Of a DNA stretch of 64,000 nt, positions 53,590 to 61,704 are shown one piece after another. The notes under the pieces were generated by a model that worked only from the letters and a program-made list of their open reading frames with translations, was not told the origin of the DNA and ran no database searches. The stretch is from Aggregatilinea lenta (GTDB lineage Bacteria > Chloroflexota > Anaerolineae > Aggregatilineales > Aggregatilineaceae): assembly GCF_003569045.1 (NCBI RefSeq), contig NZ_BFCB01000002.1, forward strand, positions 310,001 to 374,000, in the 5' to 3' direction. The position numbers were made by a program, and so were the translations under genes. The first letter of the stretch is position 1, and every line of letters starts with the position of its first letter.

Positions 53590-53836
53590 TACAGCGACGC
53601 AGAAATAGACTGGCGGATCTTCGTAGGGGCGATGCAAGCATCGCCCGTTTGTTGTAGGGTCCATTCATGAATTGTCCCCTACCGGGTAGAGCAAGCTCTA
53701 CCCCTGCAACCAGGGGCATAGTTGCGCGCTGATGCGCTAGCGCCGCACCAATCCGGCCCGGCGGAGCGCCTGTGCTGCGGCTCCGCCGGGCCGCTGCACG
53801 CCCGGCTGCACGCCCGGCTGCACGCTCACTGCGCTC
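53590..53836. repeat. Intergenic palindromes and 12-bp tandem repeats
   Basis: No gene. Contains GGGCGATGCAAGCATCGCCC (53627-53646), GGGTAGAGCAAGCTCTACCC (53684-53703), a perfect 14-bp stem CGGCCCGGCGGAGC/GCTCCGCCGGGCCG (53754-53767 with 53780-53793), and three tandem GCTGCACGCCCG-like units from 53793. Confidence 0.65.
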
Positions 53837-53866
53837 TTGCTTGTCTCCGCAGCGGTCAGGTATAAT
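53837..53866 (+). promoter_or_regulatory. Sigma-70-like promoter of yebC
   Basis: TTGCTT (53837-53842), 18-bp spacer, TATAAT (53861-53866). The leader to the ATG is about 80 nt. Confidence 0.6.
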
Positions 53867-53951
53867 CACGGTAAATCGAAACGAATAAACTGGGCGGCCT
53901 CGCTGCCTTTCGCTTCGCTCAAAAACGATCTAACTCTTTTGGGGAGATGTC

Positions 53952-54710
53952 ATGTCTGGTCATAATAAGTGGTCCACCATTAAGCGCAAGAAGGGCGCGG
54001 AAGACGCGAAGCGCGGCAAGATTTTCACGCGCGTCACGCGCGAAATTATGATGGCTGCACGCGAAGGCAGTCCCGACCCGGATTCGAATGCAGCGCTGCG
54101 GCTGGCGGTCGATAAAGCGCGGGCTGCGAACATGCCCAAGGACAACATCGAGCGCGCGATCAATCGCGGCGCGGGCATCGGCGATGACGCCGTGCAGATG
54201 GAATCCATCGTCTACGAGGGTTACGGCCCCGGCGGCACGGCCATCGTCATCGACGTGCTGACCGACAACAAAAACCGCACCCTGGCTGACATCAAGTACG
54301 TCTTCAACCGCAACAATGGCAACATGGCGGCGGCAGGCTCGGTACTGTGGCAGTTCGACCAGAAGGGCTACATCGCGGTCAACGCGGACGGCGTGGACTA
54401 CGACGAGCTGTTCCTGGCGGCGGCGGAAGTCGGCGCGGAAGACGTGCAGCAGGCTGAAGACGACGTGTACAACATCTATACCCCGCGCGAAGACCTCGCG
54501 CGCGTGGCGGGCGCCCTGCGCGAAGCCGGGTACAAGATCGAGGACAGCGAATTGACCTGGGTCCCCAAGAACGAAGTCGAGCTGGAGACGCAGCAAGCAA
54601 TGCAGGTTATGGGCCTGATCGAGAAACTCGAAGATCTGGATGACATTCAGGGCGTCGCCTCCAATCTGCGCATCACCGACGAGGTAGCCGCCGCCCTCGA
54701 AGCCGCCTAA
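53952..54710 (+). CDS. yebC: YebC/PmpR-family DNA-binding/translation regulator
   Basis: A 252-residue protein with the complete family pattern: MSGHNKWSTIKRKKGAEDAK at the start, DKARAANMPKDNIERAINRG, YEGYGPGGTAIVIDVLTDNK, NRTLADIKYVFNRNNGNMA, and a C-terminal domain ending in VASNLRITDEVAAALEAA. The family acts as a transcriptional regulator in some bacteria and has been tied to ribosome stalling at proline stretches. It is first of the cluster yebC-ruvC-ruvA, a widely conserved gene neighbourhood, though a terminator separates it from ruvC. Confidence 0.96.
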   Translation: MSGHNKWSTIKRKKGAEDAKRGKIFTRVTREIMMAAREGSPDPDSNAALRLAVDKARAANMPKDNIERAINRGAGIGDDAVQMESIVYEGYGPGGTAIVIDVLTDNKNRTLADIKYVFNRNNGNMAAAGSVLWQFDQKGYIAVNADGVDYDELFLAAAEVGAEDVQQAEDDVYNIYTPREDLARVAGALREAGYKIEDSELTWVPKNEVELETQQAMQVMGLIEKLEDLDDIQGVASNLRITDEVAAALEAA

Positions 54711-54741
54711 GCGGGCGCACCACTTGCGATTGCGATTATTT

Positions 54742-54781
54742 CCGGCGGGTTCCTGTGTTGGTGCGACCCGCCGGTTTGTTT
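54742..54781 (+). terminator. Rho-independent terminator after yebC
   Basis: CCGGCGGGT and ACCCGCCGG arms with a 15-nt loop followed by TTTGTTT; 31 bp past the yebC stop. Confidence 0.75.
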
Positions 54782-54827
54782 GGTGCAGCGTGCGGCCCCG
54801 CCCGCGCGCAAGAAACGAGATCCGCTG

Positions 54828-55322
54828 ATGTTAGTGCTGGGCATCGACCCTGGAACGGCGACCACCGGCTTCGGCCTAGTCCGCGAGCACGACGACGGCA
54901 CGCTGGAAGCGGCACATTACGGCGTGATCACCACGCCTGCCAAAACGCCGATGCCCGACCGGCTGCACATGCTCTACCGCGAGATGTCCGCGTTGATCGC
55001 CACATACCAGCCGGACGCCGCCGCCATCGAGACGCTGTTCTTCGGCAAAAACGTCACTACAGCGATCACCGTCGCGCAGGGACGCGGGGTGATCCTGCTC
55101 GCCCTGGCCGAAGCGGGTCTGCCCATCCGTGAGTACAAGCCTTCCGAGATCAAGCAGGCCATCGCGGGTTATGGCAACGCGGAAAAGTACCAGATGCAGG
55201 AGATGATCCGCCAACTTCTGGACCTGGACGACATCCCCCGCCCCGACGATGCCGCCGACGGCCTGGGCGTGGCGATCACCGACCTGAATGCCAGCCGCTT
55301 CGAGCGCATGGCGTGGGACTGA
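54828..55322 (+). CDS. ruvC: RuvC Holliday-junction endonuclease
   Basis: A 164-residue protein, normal length for RuvC. Catalytic acidic residues are visible: D in LGIDPGTATTGFG, E in AAIETLFFGKNVTTA, and the D pair in RPDDAADGLGVAI. QGRGVILLALAEAGLPIREY and YKPSEIKQAIAGYGNAEKYQ are also typical. It resolves Holliday junctions with RuvAB. ATG at 54828 is chosen because the family begins directly with the first strand. The stop codon abuts MITE-like copy B, which separates it from ruvA. Confidence 0.95.
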   Translation: MLVLGIDPGTATTGFGLVREHDDGTLEAAHYGVITTPAKTPMPDRLHMLYREMSALIATYQPDAAAIETLFFGKNVTTAITVAQGRGVILLALAEAGLPIREYKPSEIKQAIAGYGNAEKYQMQEMIRQLLDLDDIPRPDDAADGLGVAITDLNASRFERMAWD

Positions 55323-55448
55323 GCGTGTGCACGGAAACCCTCATCCCCCGGCCCCTTCTCCCTGAGGGAGAAGGGGAGCAGGACAGCGGAAGATGCTTGT
55401 CGCGAGTTACGAGAAGAGATGTAAAGGCGCTTTCCATATACGCTCTGA
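55321..55448 (+). repeat. MITE-like element, copy B
   Basis: A 128-bp element starting AGCGTGTGCACGGAAACCC and ending CTTTCCATATACGCTCTGA. It shares an identical core CCTCATCCCCCGGCCCCTTC and CCCTGAGGGAGAAGGGGAGC with copy A. It begins within the ruvC stop codon, just as copy A begins within the STAS stop. Confidence 0.8.
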
Positions 55449-55479
55449 GCACCGCCCTGAGTGAATCGAGGAAGCCCGA

Positions 55480-56055
55480 ATGATCGATATTCTGACCGGC
55501 CAGGTGGCCGTGCTGGGCGACGATTACGTGGTAGTGATGGTGGGTGGCGTCGGGCTGCGCGTCTACGTGCCCAAGACGATCTTCGACACCGTCACCGGGC
55601 GCGGGCAGATCCTCACGCTCTACACGCACCTCGTCGTGCGCGAGGATGCGCTCATCCTCTACGGCTTCCCCAACGAGGAAGAACGCACCCTGTTCGACAC
55701 GCTGATCACCGTCAGCGGCGTGGGGCCACGCCTCGCCGTCGCAATCCTGGGCGCACTGTCGGTCGAGCACCTGCACAACGCCGTCGCGTCCGAAAGCCCG
55801 GAGATCCTGACGCGCGTGCCGGGCATCGGCAAGAAGCTGGCGCAGAAGCTGGTCTTCGAGCTGAAGGACAAGCTGAGGGCCGATTTGCCGCTTGGCCTCA
55901 GCGCCATCAGCGACGTGGACACCGACGTGCTGGCGACTCTGACCGCGCTCGGTTACAGCGTAGTCGAGGCGCAGTCGGCGCTGCAATCCATCCCCCGCGA
56001 CGCGCCGCAAGACGTCGAGGAGCGCGTGCGCATCGCGCTGGAATACTTCGCCTGA
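55480..56055 (+). CDS. ruvA: RuvA Holliday-junction-binding protein
   Basis: A 191-residue protein. The N-terminal OB domain is MIDILTGQVAVLGDDYVVVM with GVGLRVYVPK, followed by the loop LYTHLVVREDALILYGF. Helix-hairpin-helix motifs are VSGVGPRLAVAIL and VPGIGKKLAQKLVFELKDK, and the C-terminal RuvB-binding domain has ALTALGYSVVEAQSAL. It targets RuvB to junctions. GAGGAAG precedes the ATG. ruvB is not in the window; thyX follows after 35 bp. Confidence 0.96.
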   Translation: MIDILTGQVAVLGDDYVVVMVGGVGLRVYVPKTIFDTVTGRGQILTLYTHLVVREDALILYGFPNEEERTLFDTLITVSGVGPRLAVAILGALSVEHLHNAVASESPEILTRVPGIGKKLAQKLVFELKDKLRADLPLGLSAISDVDTDVLATLTALGYSVVEAQSALQSIPRDAPQDVEERVRIALEYFA

Positions 56056-56090
56056 TTTGATTTTTTGATGGCAACCACTCCGAGGACACC

Positions 56091-56828
56091 ATGACCGACG
56101 ACGTGACGCCCCGCGAAACCCTGCTTGGCCGCCGGATCGACGTGCTGGACAAGGGCTGGATCGAGCTTCAGGACATCATGGGCGACGATCTCGCCATCGT
56201 GAACGCGGCGCGCGTCTCGTTCCTGGGCGAAAGTAAGGGGTCGGAGCGCGACAAGAAACTGCTGTTTTACCTGATGCGCCACCGCCACACCTCGCCCTTC
56301 GAGCAGGTGGAGTTCCGCTTCCGCGTGCGCGCGCCGCTGGTGACATGGTGGCAGTGGGTCCGGCACCGCACCTGGAACATGAACGCGCAGTCGGGGCGTT
56401 ATACGCCCTTCGTCGAGAACGACTTTTACGTGCCGGACGCGTGGCGGCTCCAGGCCCGCGACAACAAGCAGGCCAGCGACGGCACGCTTTCCGCCGAGGA
56501 CGGCGCGGCACTCACCGAGCAGCTTCTGGATCATTACCGGCGGGGGTTCGAGCTGTACCAGGCCGCGCTCGACCGGGGCGTGGCGCGCGAACAGGCGCGG
56601 GTGTTCCTGCCCGGCTTTGCGGTGTATTACACGTGGGTGGTCAAGGTGGACGCGCACAACCTGATGCACTTCCTGCGGCTGCGCATGGCCCCGGACGCGC
56701 AGCACGAGATCCGGGTGTATGCTCAGGCGATCTACGAACACTTCTTCAAGCCCGCCCTGCCCTGGACGGCGGAAGCCTTCGAGATGTACGTCCTGCCCGA
56801 CCTCGGCCCGATCAAGCCGGAGGGGTAG
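56091..56828 (+). CDS. thyX: ThyX, flavin-dependent thymidylate synthase
   Basis: A 245-residue protein with the ThyX signature RHRTWNMNAQSGRYT (RHRX7S class). It also has VNAARVSF near residue 40, LMRHRHTSPFEQVEFRFRVR, and RVFLPGFAVYYTWVVKVDAH followed by NLMHFLRLR for substrate and FAD binding. It methylates dUMP to dTMP using methylene-tetrahydrofolate and NADPH/FAD. GAGGACACC precedes the ATG. Use of ThyX in place of ThyA is common in Chloroflexota and Actinomycetota. Confidence 0.96.
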   Translation: MTDDVTPRETLLGRRIDVLDKGWIELQDIMGDDLAIVNAARVSFLGESKGSERDKKLLFYLMRHRHTSPFEQVEFRFRVRAPLVTWWQWVRHRTWNMNAQSGRYTPFVENDFYVPDAWRLQARDNKQASDGTLSAEDGAALTEQLLDHYRRGFELYQAALDRGVAREQARVFLPGFAVYYTWVVKVDAHNLMHFLRLRMAPDAQHEIRVYAQAIYEHFFKPALPWTAEAFEMYVLPDLGPIKPEG

Positions 56829-57111
56829 CCGGGCGGTTAGCGCAGAGACCTCACCCCCGACCCCTCTCCAATCAAGTTGGAGAGGGGAGAAAAGCCACAC
56901 ATACCGGGTTTTGCGTAGGGGGTAACACTTGCCCTACCCGGCTTTTCTCTCAACGGGCGGAGCAAGCTCCGCTCCTACGAAAGGCCGTTTTTACCTTGGA
57001 AATGGTTAACGTAATGCGAATGGGTTAGAAACCCGCCCCTACACCACCTGCCGCCTTGGACACCAGGGCTACGGTTTCGCTGTTGGCTAATCTTAACGGC
57101 AACGCGCTGCG
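56829..57111. repeat. Intergenic region with hairpin repeats
   Basis: Holds a hairpin-family copy (56849-56889) preceded by GCGGTTAGCGCAGAG, the same flank as at 43026. It also holds a GGGCGGAGCAAGCTCCGCTC palindrome (56955-56974) and a GGGTTAGAAACCCGCCCC motif near 57024. No gene is seen. Confidence 0.55.
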
Positions 57112-57492
57112 CTACAGGATATAGCCCTGCGCCAGCCCGACCAGGATCAGCATCACCAGCAGGATCACCCCGGCCACGCCCAGCGACACGTACAGCACCG
57201 CCGCACGACCGGCCCGCCAGGCTGCACCGGGCGTGCTGTCAAAGCCCACCAGCGCCCACCAGCCGACGACGTACAGCACCACGCCGACCGCGATCGCGAT
57301 CAGCGCCGGTGTTGTGCCGGGGTCGGAAATGTCGCGCAGCAGCGCGCGATCGACGATCACCGAGACCAGCGCGGTCAGGGTCAGCGTCACCACCAGACTC
57401 AACACAATGCGCGCCGTCCGGGGCAGCCGGTCCAGACGCATCGCCCACAGTTCGATCCGAGAATATGAAGTCATCCTGTCTGCTCGCGACAT
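57112..57492 (-). CDS. Small three-helix membrane protein
   Basis: A 126-residue protein starting MSRADRMTSYSRIELWAMRL with AGGAGG four bases upstream. Three hydrophobic helices are seen: IVLSLVVTLTLTALVSVIVD, ALIAIAVGVVLYVVGWWALV and VLYVSLGVAGVILLVMLILV. The second and third are joined by a short polar stretch GFDSTPGAAWRAGRA. It lies 45 bp downstream of the globin gene on the same strand. No family was recognised; a respiratory or transport role cannot be argued from sequence. Confidence 0.65.
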   Translation of the reverse strand: MSRADRMTSYSRIELWAMRLDRLPRTARIVLSLVVTLTLTALVSVIVDRALLRDISDPGTTPALIAIAVGVVLYVVGWWALVGFDSTPGAAWRAGRAAVLYVSLGVAGVILLVMLILVGLAQGYIL

Positions 57493-57537
57493 CGATCCTC
57501 CTCGCGCTTGCCCCCGCACTTCAGTCAGGATTTCCCC

Positions 57538-57927
57538 CTAATCGGGGTTGTACGTATTGATCATGCCCGTTGCGGCCCGCTCGAAGTAGGCCAGCATCGC
57601 GCCCCGCGCCGGATCGGCAATCTCCGCCTCATCCAGCGCGGCTTGCATATGCTGCATCCACACGTCGCGCGCCGCCTGATCAATCCTAAACGGAAGATGT
57701 CGCGCGCGCAAGCGCGGGTGTCCGCGCTCGTCGGAGTACGTCGCCGGACCACCGAACAACTGGATCAGGAACAGGCGCAGCCGCCGGGCCGCCGCGTCAA
57801 GCTCGTCGTCGGGATACATCGGGCGCAGCACGGGGTCCGTCGCCACGCGGCGGTAAAAGCCGTCGATCAGGCGCTCGAACGCCTCCGGCCCAATCTGCTC
57901 GTACACGCTCAAATCCGAGTCACTCAT
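57538..57927 (-). CDS. glbO: Group II truncated hemoglobin (GlbO-type)
   Basis: A 129-residue protein: SVYEQIGPEAFERLIDGFYR, VATDPVLRPMYPDDELDAAA, LRLFLIQLFGGPATYSDERG, and the proximal-histidine region HPRLRARHLPFRIDQAARDV then WMQHMQAALDEAEI. Group II truncated globins bind heme and are linked to O2/NO chemistry or redox sensing. Symbol glbO is by family. It is divergent from the channel-like gene, with a promoter region that contains two exact 12-bp direct repeats. Confidence 0.93.
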   Translation of the reverse strand: MSDSDLSVYEQIGPEAFERLIDGFYRRVATDPVLRPMYPDDELDAAARRLRLFLIQLFGGPATYSDERGHPRLRARHLPFRIDQAARDVWMQHMQAALDEAEIADPARGAMLAYFERAATGMINTYNPD

Positions 57928-57978
57928 ACCCTATCCACTTCCACAACTGAGAATCGTTGGCAAAACCAGAGGGCTATT

Positions 57979-58015
57979 ATACTATCTCAGGGGTAACTCA
58001 GTGATACTATCTCAG
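57979..58015. repeat. Two exact 12-bp direct repeats between divergent genes
   Basis: ATACTATCTCAG occurs at 57979-57990 and 58004-58015, 25 bp apart, with an extra CTCAG between them. The repeats overlap -10-like TATACT/GATACT hexamers on the + strand. They could be an operator or a duplicated promoter for the globin and/or channel-like gene. Confidence 0.5.
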
Positions 58016-58088
58016 CAGGCGACCGGCACCGCGCGCCAGGATTCACCTGGGATTCACGCTATCCGCCCGCACCACAAACAGGACCAAG

Positions 58089-59192
58089 ATGCCACTCGCT
58101 GACGCTCTTGCTCGCTTGATCGTCGCCATTTTCGGGATCAGCCTCAGCCTCGGCGCGGGCTTTTCGGCGGTGCGGACGTTCGTGCTGCCGCGCAGCACCA
58201 ACGATCCCATTATGCGCTTCGTGTTCGTCCACCTGTACGGCGTCTTCTACACGCTGGAGCGGCGCATCACGTCTTATGAGTGGCGCGACCGCATCGCGGC
58301 GATGTACGCGCCAATCGGCCTGCTGCTGCTCCCGGCTATCTGGATGACGCTGATCACGATCGGCTACGCCTGCGTCTACTGGGCCATCGGCGTGCGCCCG
58401 ATCTACAACGCCTTCACGCTCAGCGGCTCGTCGCTGCTGACGCTCGGCTTCCAGCGCGCGGACGGCTTCGGCGTGATGGCGATCTCGTTCTCCGAGGCGA
58501 CCATCGGCCTGATTCAGATCGCGCTGATCATTTCCTACCTGCCGACGATGTACAGCGAGTTTTCCAAGCGCGAGGAAAACGTCTCGCTGCTGACCGTGCG
58601 CGCTGGATCGCCGCCGACCGCACTCGAGCTGCTGCTGCGCTACGACCGCATCCACGGCATGGCCCAGCTCGACGCAATCTGGCCGGTGTGGGAAATTTGG
58701 TTCGCCGACCTGGAAGAAAGCCACAGCTCGCTCGCGCCGCTGATGTTCTTCCGCTCGCCCAGCCCAGAGCGGTCGTGGATCACGGCGGCGGGCACCATTC
58801 TCGACGCGGCCTCGCTCTATAGCTCGACGCTCGATCTGCCGCCCAACCCGCGCGCCGACCTGTGCATTCGCGCGGGCTACATCGCGCTGCGCACCATCGC
58901 GAACTTCTTCGAGATCCGGTACAACCCGGCGCCCAATCCCGACGATCCGATTAGCATCCGCCGCGAGGAGTACGACGAGGTCTACGACGCGCTGGCTGCC
59001 GCGCTGCTGCCCGTGCGCGCCGACCGCGAGCAGGCGTGGCGCAATTTCGCGGGCTGGCGCGTGAATTACGACGTGGCGCTGCTGGGGCTGGCCGAGCGGC
59101 TCCAGGCGCCCTACGCCCCCTGGACCTCCGACCGGGGCGTCGCGGACGGGCTGTTCGCGTCGCGCGCAAAAATCGATCCCACGCTCGAATAA
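58089..59192 (+). CDS. Membrane protein with a possible two-helix channel-like pore
   Basis: A 367-residue protein. Hydrophobic helices lie near residues 8-28, 72-98 and 130-150. Between the last two is FTLSGSSLLTLGFQRADGFG, which resembles the pore helix and filter of 2TM ion channels (T-x-x-T-V-G-Y/F-G) but has LGFQ at the filter end. The C-terminal 200 residues are cytoplasmic and unassigned (LLRYDRIHGMAQLDAIWPVW). It might be a divergent ion channel or a channel-derived sensor; confidence in function is low. Start MPLADALARL is placed 161 bp after the divergent globin start. Confidence 0.7.
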   Translation: MPLADALARLIVAIFGISLSLGAGFSAVRTFVLPRSTNDPIMRFVFVHLYGVFYTLERRITSYEWRDRIAAMYAPIGLLLLPAIWMTLITIGYACVYWAIGVRPIYNAFTLSGSSLLTLGFQRADGFGVMAISFSEATIGLIQIALIISYLPTMYSEFSKREENVSLLTVRAGSPPTALELLLRYDRIHGMAQLDAIWPVWEIWFADLEESHSSLAPLMFFRSPSPERSWITAAGTILDAASLYSSTLDLPPNPRADLCIRAGYIALRTIANFFEIRYNPAPNPDDPISIRREEYDEVYDALAAALLPVRADREQAWRNFAGWRVNYDVALLGLAERLQAPYAPWTSDRGVADGLFASRAKIDPTLE

Positions 59193-59243
59193 GGCTACAA
59201 TCGGGCGATTGTACCCGCAGTACACCCGTCCGAAAGGCGAGCC

Positions 59244-60149
59244 TTGAACGACCAACCCTCCGTGATCATCTACACCGACGGCGGCAGCCGCCCGAATCCC
59301 GGTCCCGGCGGCTGGGGCGCGCTGCTCATCGCCGCCAATGGCACGCAAAAAGAACTCAGCGGCGCCGAGCCAGACACGACCAACAATCGCATGGAACTGA
59401 CCGCCGCGATCGAAGCCCTGCGCGCGCTCAAGCAGCCGTGCACCGTCGAGCTGCACACCGATTCCGAGTACCTCAAGCGCGGCATCACCGAGTGGCTGCC
59501 CGGCTGGGTCGCGCAGAACTGGCGCACAGCGGGCAAGAAGCCCGTGCAGAACCAGGAACTGTGGCAGGCCCTGCACGTCGAAACGCAGCGGCACGACATC
59601 CATTGGCAGTGGGTCAAGGGCCACGCCGGGAACGCCTATAACGAGCGCGTGGACCGGCTGGCGACCGCCGCCCGCGAAAAGCTGGTGCGGGCATCCGGCG
59701 GGCAGGCTGCGCTGGCTCCGGTCCAGGTCGAGATCGCGCTGCGCGTCTCCGTGCCCAAGTCCGGCGGGCGCGGCGGCTACGCGATCCGCGTTAGCCGAAC
59801 CGCCGAGGACGCCGAGCCGCATGTGCTGACCGGCAGCGAAGACGCGACCAACAGCTACCGCCTGGAACTCGTCGCCGCGCTGGAGGCGCTGCGCAACACC
59901 GAGCCGGGCGACGTCGTGCGCGTCTTCTGCCGCAGCGACACGCTGTTCCGGGGCATGACGCAGTGGGTGCACGGCTGGCAGCGCGGCGGCTGGCAGACCA
60001 AGGAAGGCAAGCCTGTCAAGCACCAGGATTTGTGGCAGGCGCTCGTCGCCGAGACGCAGCAGCGCACGGTCGAGTGGGTGCGCGAGGACGACGCGCCCGC
60101 CGTCGCGGAGGGGCTGGACCAGCTCGCCGCAGACACCGCCCGGAAATGA
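59244..60149 (+). CDS. rnhA: RNase HI with a second, degenerate RNase-H-like domain
   Basis: A 301-residue protein. Residues 1-145 are a complete RNase HI: VIIYTDGGSRPNPGPGGWGA (first D), NNRMELTAAIEAL (E), LHTDSEYLKRGITEWL (D), and KGHAGNAYNERVDRLA (H, D). Residues about 158-300 repeat the fold: NSYRLELVAALEALR keeps E, FCRSDTLFRGMTQWVHGW keeps D, but the first YTDGGS-like strand reads ALRVSVPKSGG without Asp, so this half is probably inactive. The extension could bind nucleic acid or partners. TTG at 59244 with AAAGG upstream is the start. It removes RNA from RNA-DNA hybrids. Confidence 0.93.
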   Translation: MNDQPSVIIYTDGGSRPNPGPGGWGALLIAANGTQKELSGAEPDTTNNRMELTAAIEALRALKQPCTVELHTDSEYLKRGITEWLPGWVAQNWRTAGKKPVQNQELWQALHVETQRHDIHWQWVKGHAGNAYNERVDRLATAAREKLVRASGGQAALAPVQVEIALRVSVPKSGGRGGYAIRVSRTAEDAEPHVLTGSEDATNSYRLELVAALEALRNTEPGDVVRVFCRSDTLFRGMTQWVHGWQRGGWQTKEGKPVKHQDLWQALVAETQQRTVEWVREDDAPAVAEGLDQLAADTARK

Positions 60150-60182
60150 CAGAGAACACTCCGGCAGGTAGCGCGGGTACGG

Positions 60183-60188
60183 TATAAT
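60183..60188 (+). promoter_or_regulatory. -10 element of the CDF gene
   Basis: TATAAT at 60183-60188, 65 bp before the ATG; no convincing -35 at 16-18 bp upstream. Confidence 0.4.
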
Positions 60189-60252
60189 CAGGGTTCGGCG
60201 GCTGAGCGCAGCAGGAGCCGGATCGCCCGGCGGGCCGCCAGAAGGAAAGCGT

Positions 60253-61680
60253 ATGTCACAGGTGTCATCCGCCATATCCACTGCTCCAACCACCGCCGAA
60301 AGCGTGCGGCGCGTGCTGTGGATCGTGCTCGTGCTCAATGTCGTCGTCGCGGGGGCCAAGCTGGCGACCGGCCTGCTGACCGGCGCGGTGGCGATGATCG
60401 CGGACGGCTTCCACTCATCAATGGATGCCTCGTCGAACATCGTCGGGCTGGTCGGCACCAAGCTGGCCGCGCAGCCGCCCGATGAAGATCACCCCTACGG
60501 CCACCGCCGTTTCGAGACACTCGCCACGCTCGCCATCGGCGGGCTGCTGCTGGTCGCCGCGTGGGAGATCCTGCAAACCATGCTCGACCGCCTGCTGAAC
60601 GGCGGCCAGCCCGACGTCACCGCGGCCAGCTTCGTGATTATGTTCGGCACGATGATCGTCAACCTGGGCGTGACGATCTACGAGCGGCGGCGAGGCCACG
60701 CGCTGCACTCGGACATCCTGCTGGCGGACGCGGCGCACACCTCCAGCGACTTTTTCGTCTCCCTCTCGGTGATCGCCAGCCTCGCGCTGTCGTCGTTCGG
60801 CTTCGCCTGGTCGGACATCGCCATCGCGCTGCTGATCGTGCTGGTCATCGGGCGCGCGGGCGTGGGCATCATCCGCCAGACGAGCAACATCCTGGCGGAC
60901 CAGCAGACGCTCGACCCGCACGATGTGCAGCGGGCTATTCAGGACGTGCCGGGCCTGGACGAAATCGTGCGCGTGCGCAGCCGCGGCCCCGCCGACGCGA
61001 TCCACGTGGACATAGACGCGCGCATTCAGCCCGCCGTCACCACCGATCACGCCTACGCCATCGCGCGTACCGTGCGCGAGCGCCTCACCGCCGCCTACCC
61101 GCAGGTCGAGGAGGTCCAGGTCAATTTCGTGCCGCAAAAACCGGCCACACTCGACTACGGGCTGGAAACGCGCGCCGTCGCCGACGGCCTGGGCCTGCGC
61201 GTGCACGAGGTGATCCCGGTTCCCGCGCAGGACGGCGTCGTGCTCGAAATGCACGTCGAGGTCCGCCCCGGCCTGACCCTGGGCGAAGCACACCGGCAGG
61301 CCAGCGAATTGGAGCGGCGGCTGGCCAAGCGCATCCCCAGCATACGCGGCGTGATCACGCACATCGAGCCAAGCAGTGACCAGGGCGCGCCGATCAGCCA
61401 GTCGCACACGGCGCTGGAGCTTCGCGACCGCGCGCTGGACATCGCGCAAACGCTGTACCCGGACGCCGAGTGGTGCGACGCCTCGATCCGGCTGGCGCTG
61501 GGCGGCTACGCGCTCACGCTGTGCTGCCGCCTGCCCGGCTCGATGAGCGTCGAAGAGGCGCACGGTATCGCGGAGCACGTCGAGGCGGTGCTGCGCACCG
61601 AGCTACCGCTGGTCCAGCGTATCACGATCCACACCGAGCCGGTCGAAGACATCGCCCCGGTTGCGGACGGCCATTCCTGA
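60253..61680 (+). CDS. Cation diffusion facilitator (CDF) metal transporter with extended C-terminus
   Basis: A 475-residue protein, much longer than the usual 300. Six membrane helices occupy residues 20-215. Metal-site motifs are ADGFHSSMDASSN (HxxxD, helix 2) and LADAAHTSSDFFVS (HxxxD, helix 5), with DEDHPYGHRRFETLATL between. After the canonical dimerisation domain (about 215-295, HVDIDARIQPAVTTDHAYAI) there are two more domains of the same type (about 300-375 and 385-465, ending GIAEHVEAVLRTELPLVQRI). CDF proteins export Zn2+, Fe2+ or Mn2+ by proton exchange; HD-HD sites usually favour Zn/Cd or Fe. Confidence 0.93.
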   Translation: MSQVSSAISTAPTTAESVRRVLWIVLVLNVVVAGAKLATGLLTGAVAMIADGFHSSMDASSNIVGLVGTKLAAQPPDEDHPYGHRRFETLATLAIGGLLLVAAWEILQTMLDRLLNGGQPDVTAASFVIMFGTMIVNLGVTIYERRRGHALHSDILLADAAHTSSDFFVSLSVIASLALSSFGFAWSDIAIALLIVLVIGRAGVGIIRQTSNILADQQTLDPHDVQRAIQDVPGLDEIVRVRSRGPADAIHVDIDARIQPAVTTDHAYAIARTVRERLTAAYPQVEEVQVNFVPQKPATLDYGLETRAVADGLGLRVHEVIPVPAQDGVVLEMHVEVRPGLTLGEAHRQASELERRLAKRIPSIRGVITHIEPSSDQGAPISQSHTALELRDRALDIAQTLYPDAEWCDASIRLALGGYALTLCCRLPGSMSVEEAHGIAEHVEAVLRTELPLVQRITIHTEPVEDIAPVADGHS

Positions 61681-61704
61681 CCCGATCGTCCTCGTCACGG
61701 CGCG

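Noticed and set aside
58059-60461. An 800-codon minus-strand open frame spanning three + strand genes
   Set aside because: It crosses the channel-like, RNase HI and CDF genes and their intergenic gaps without any recognisable domain.
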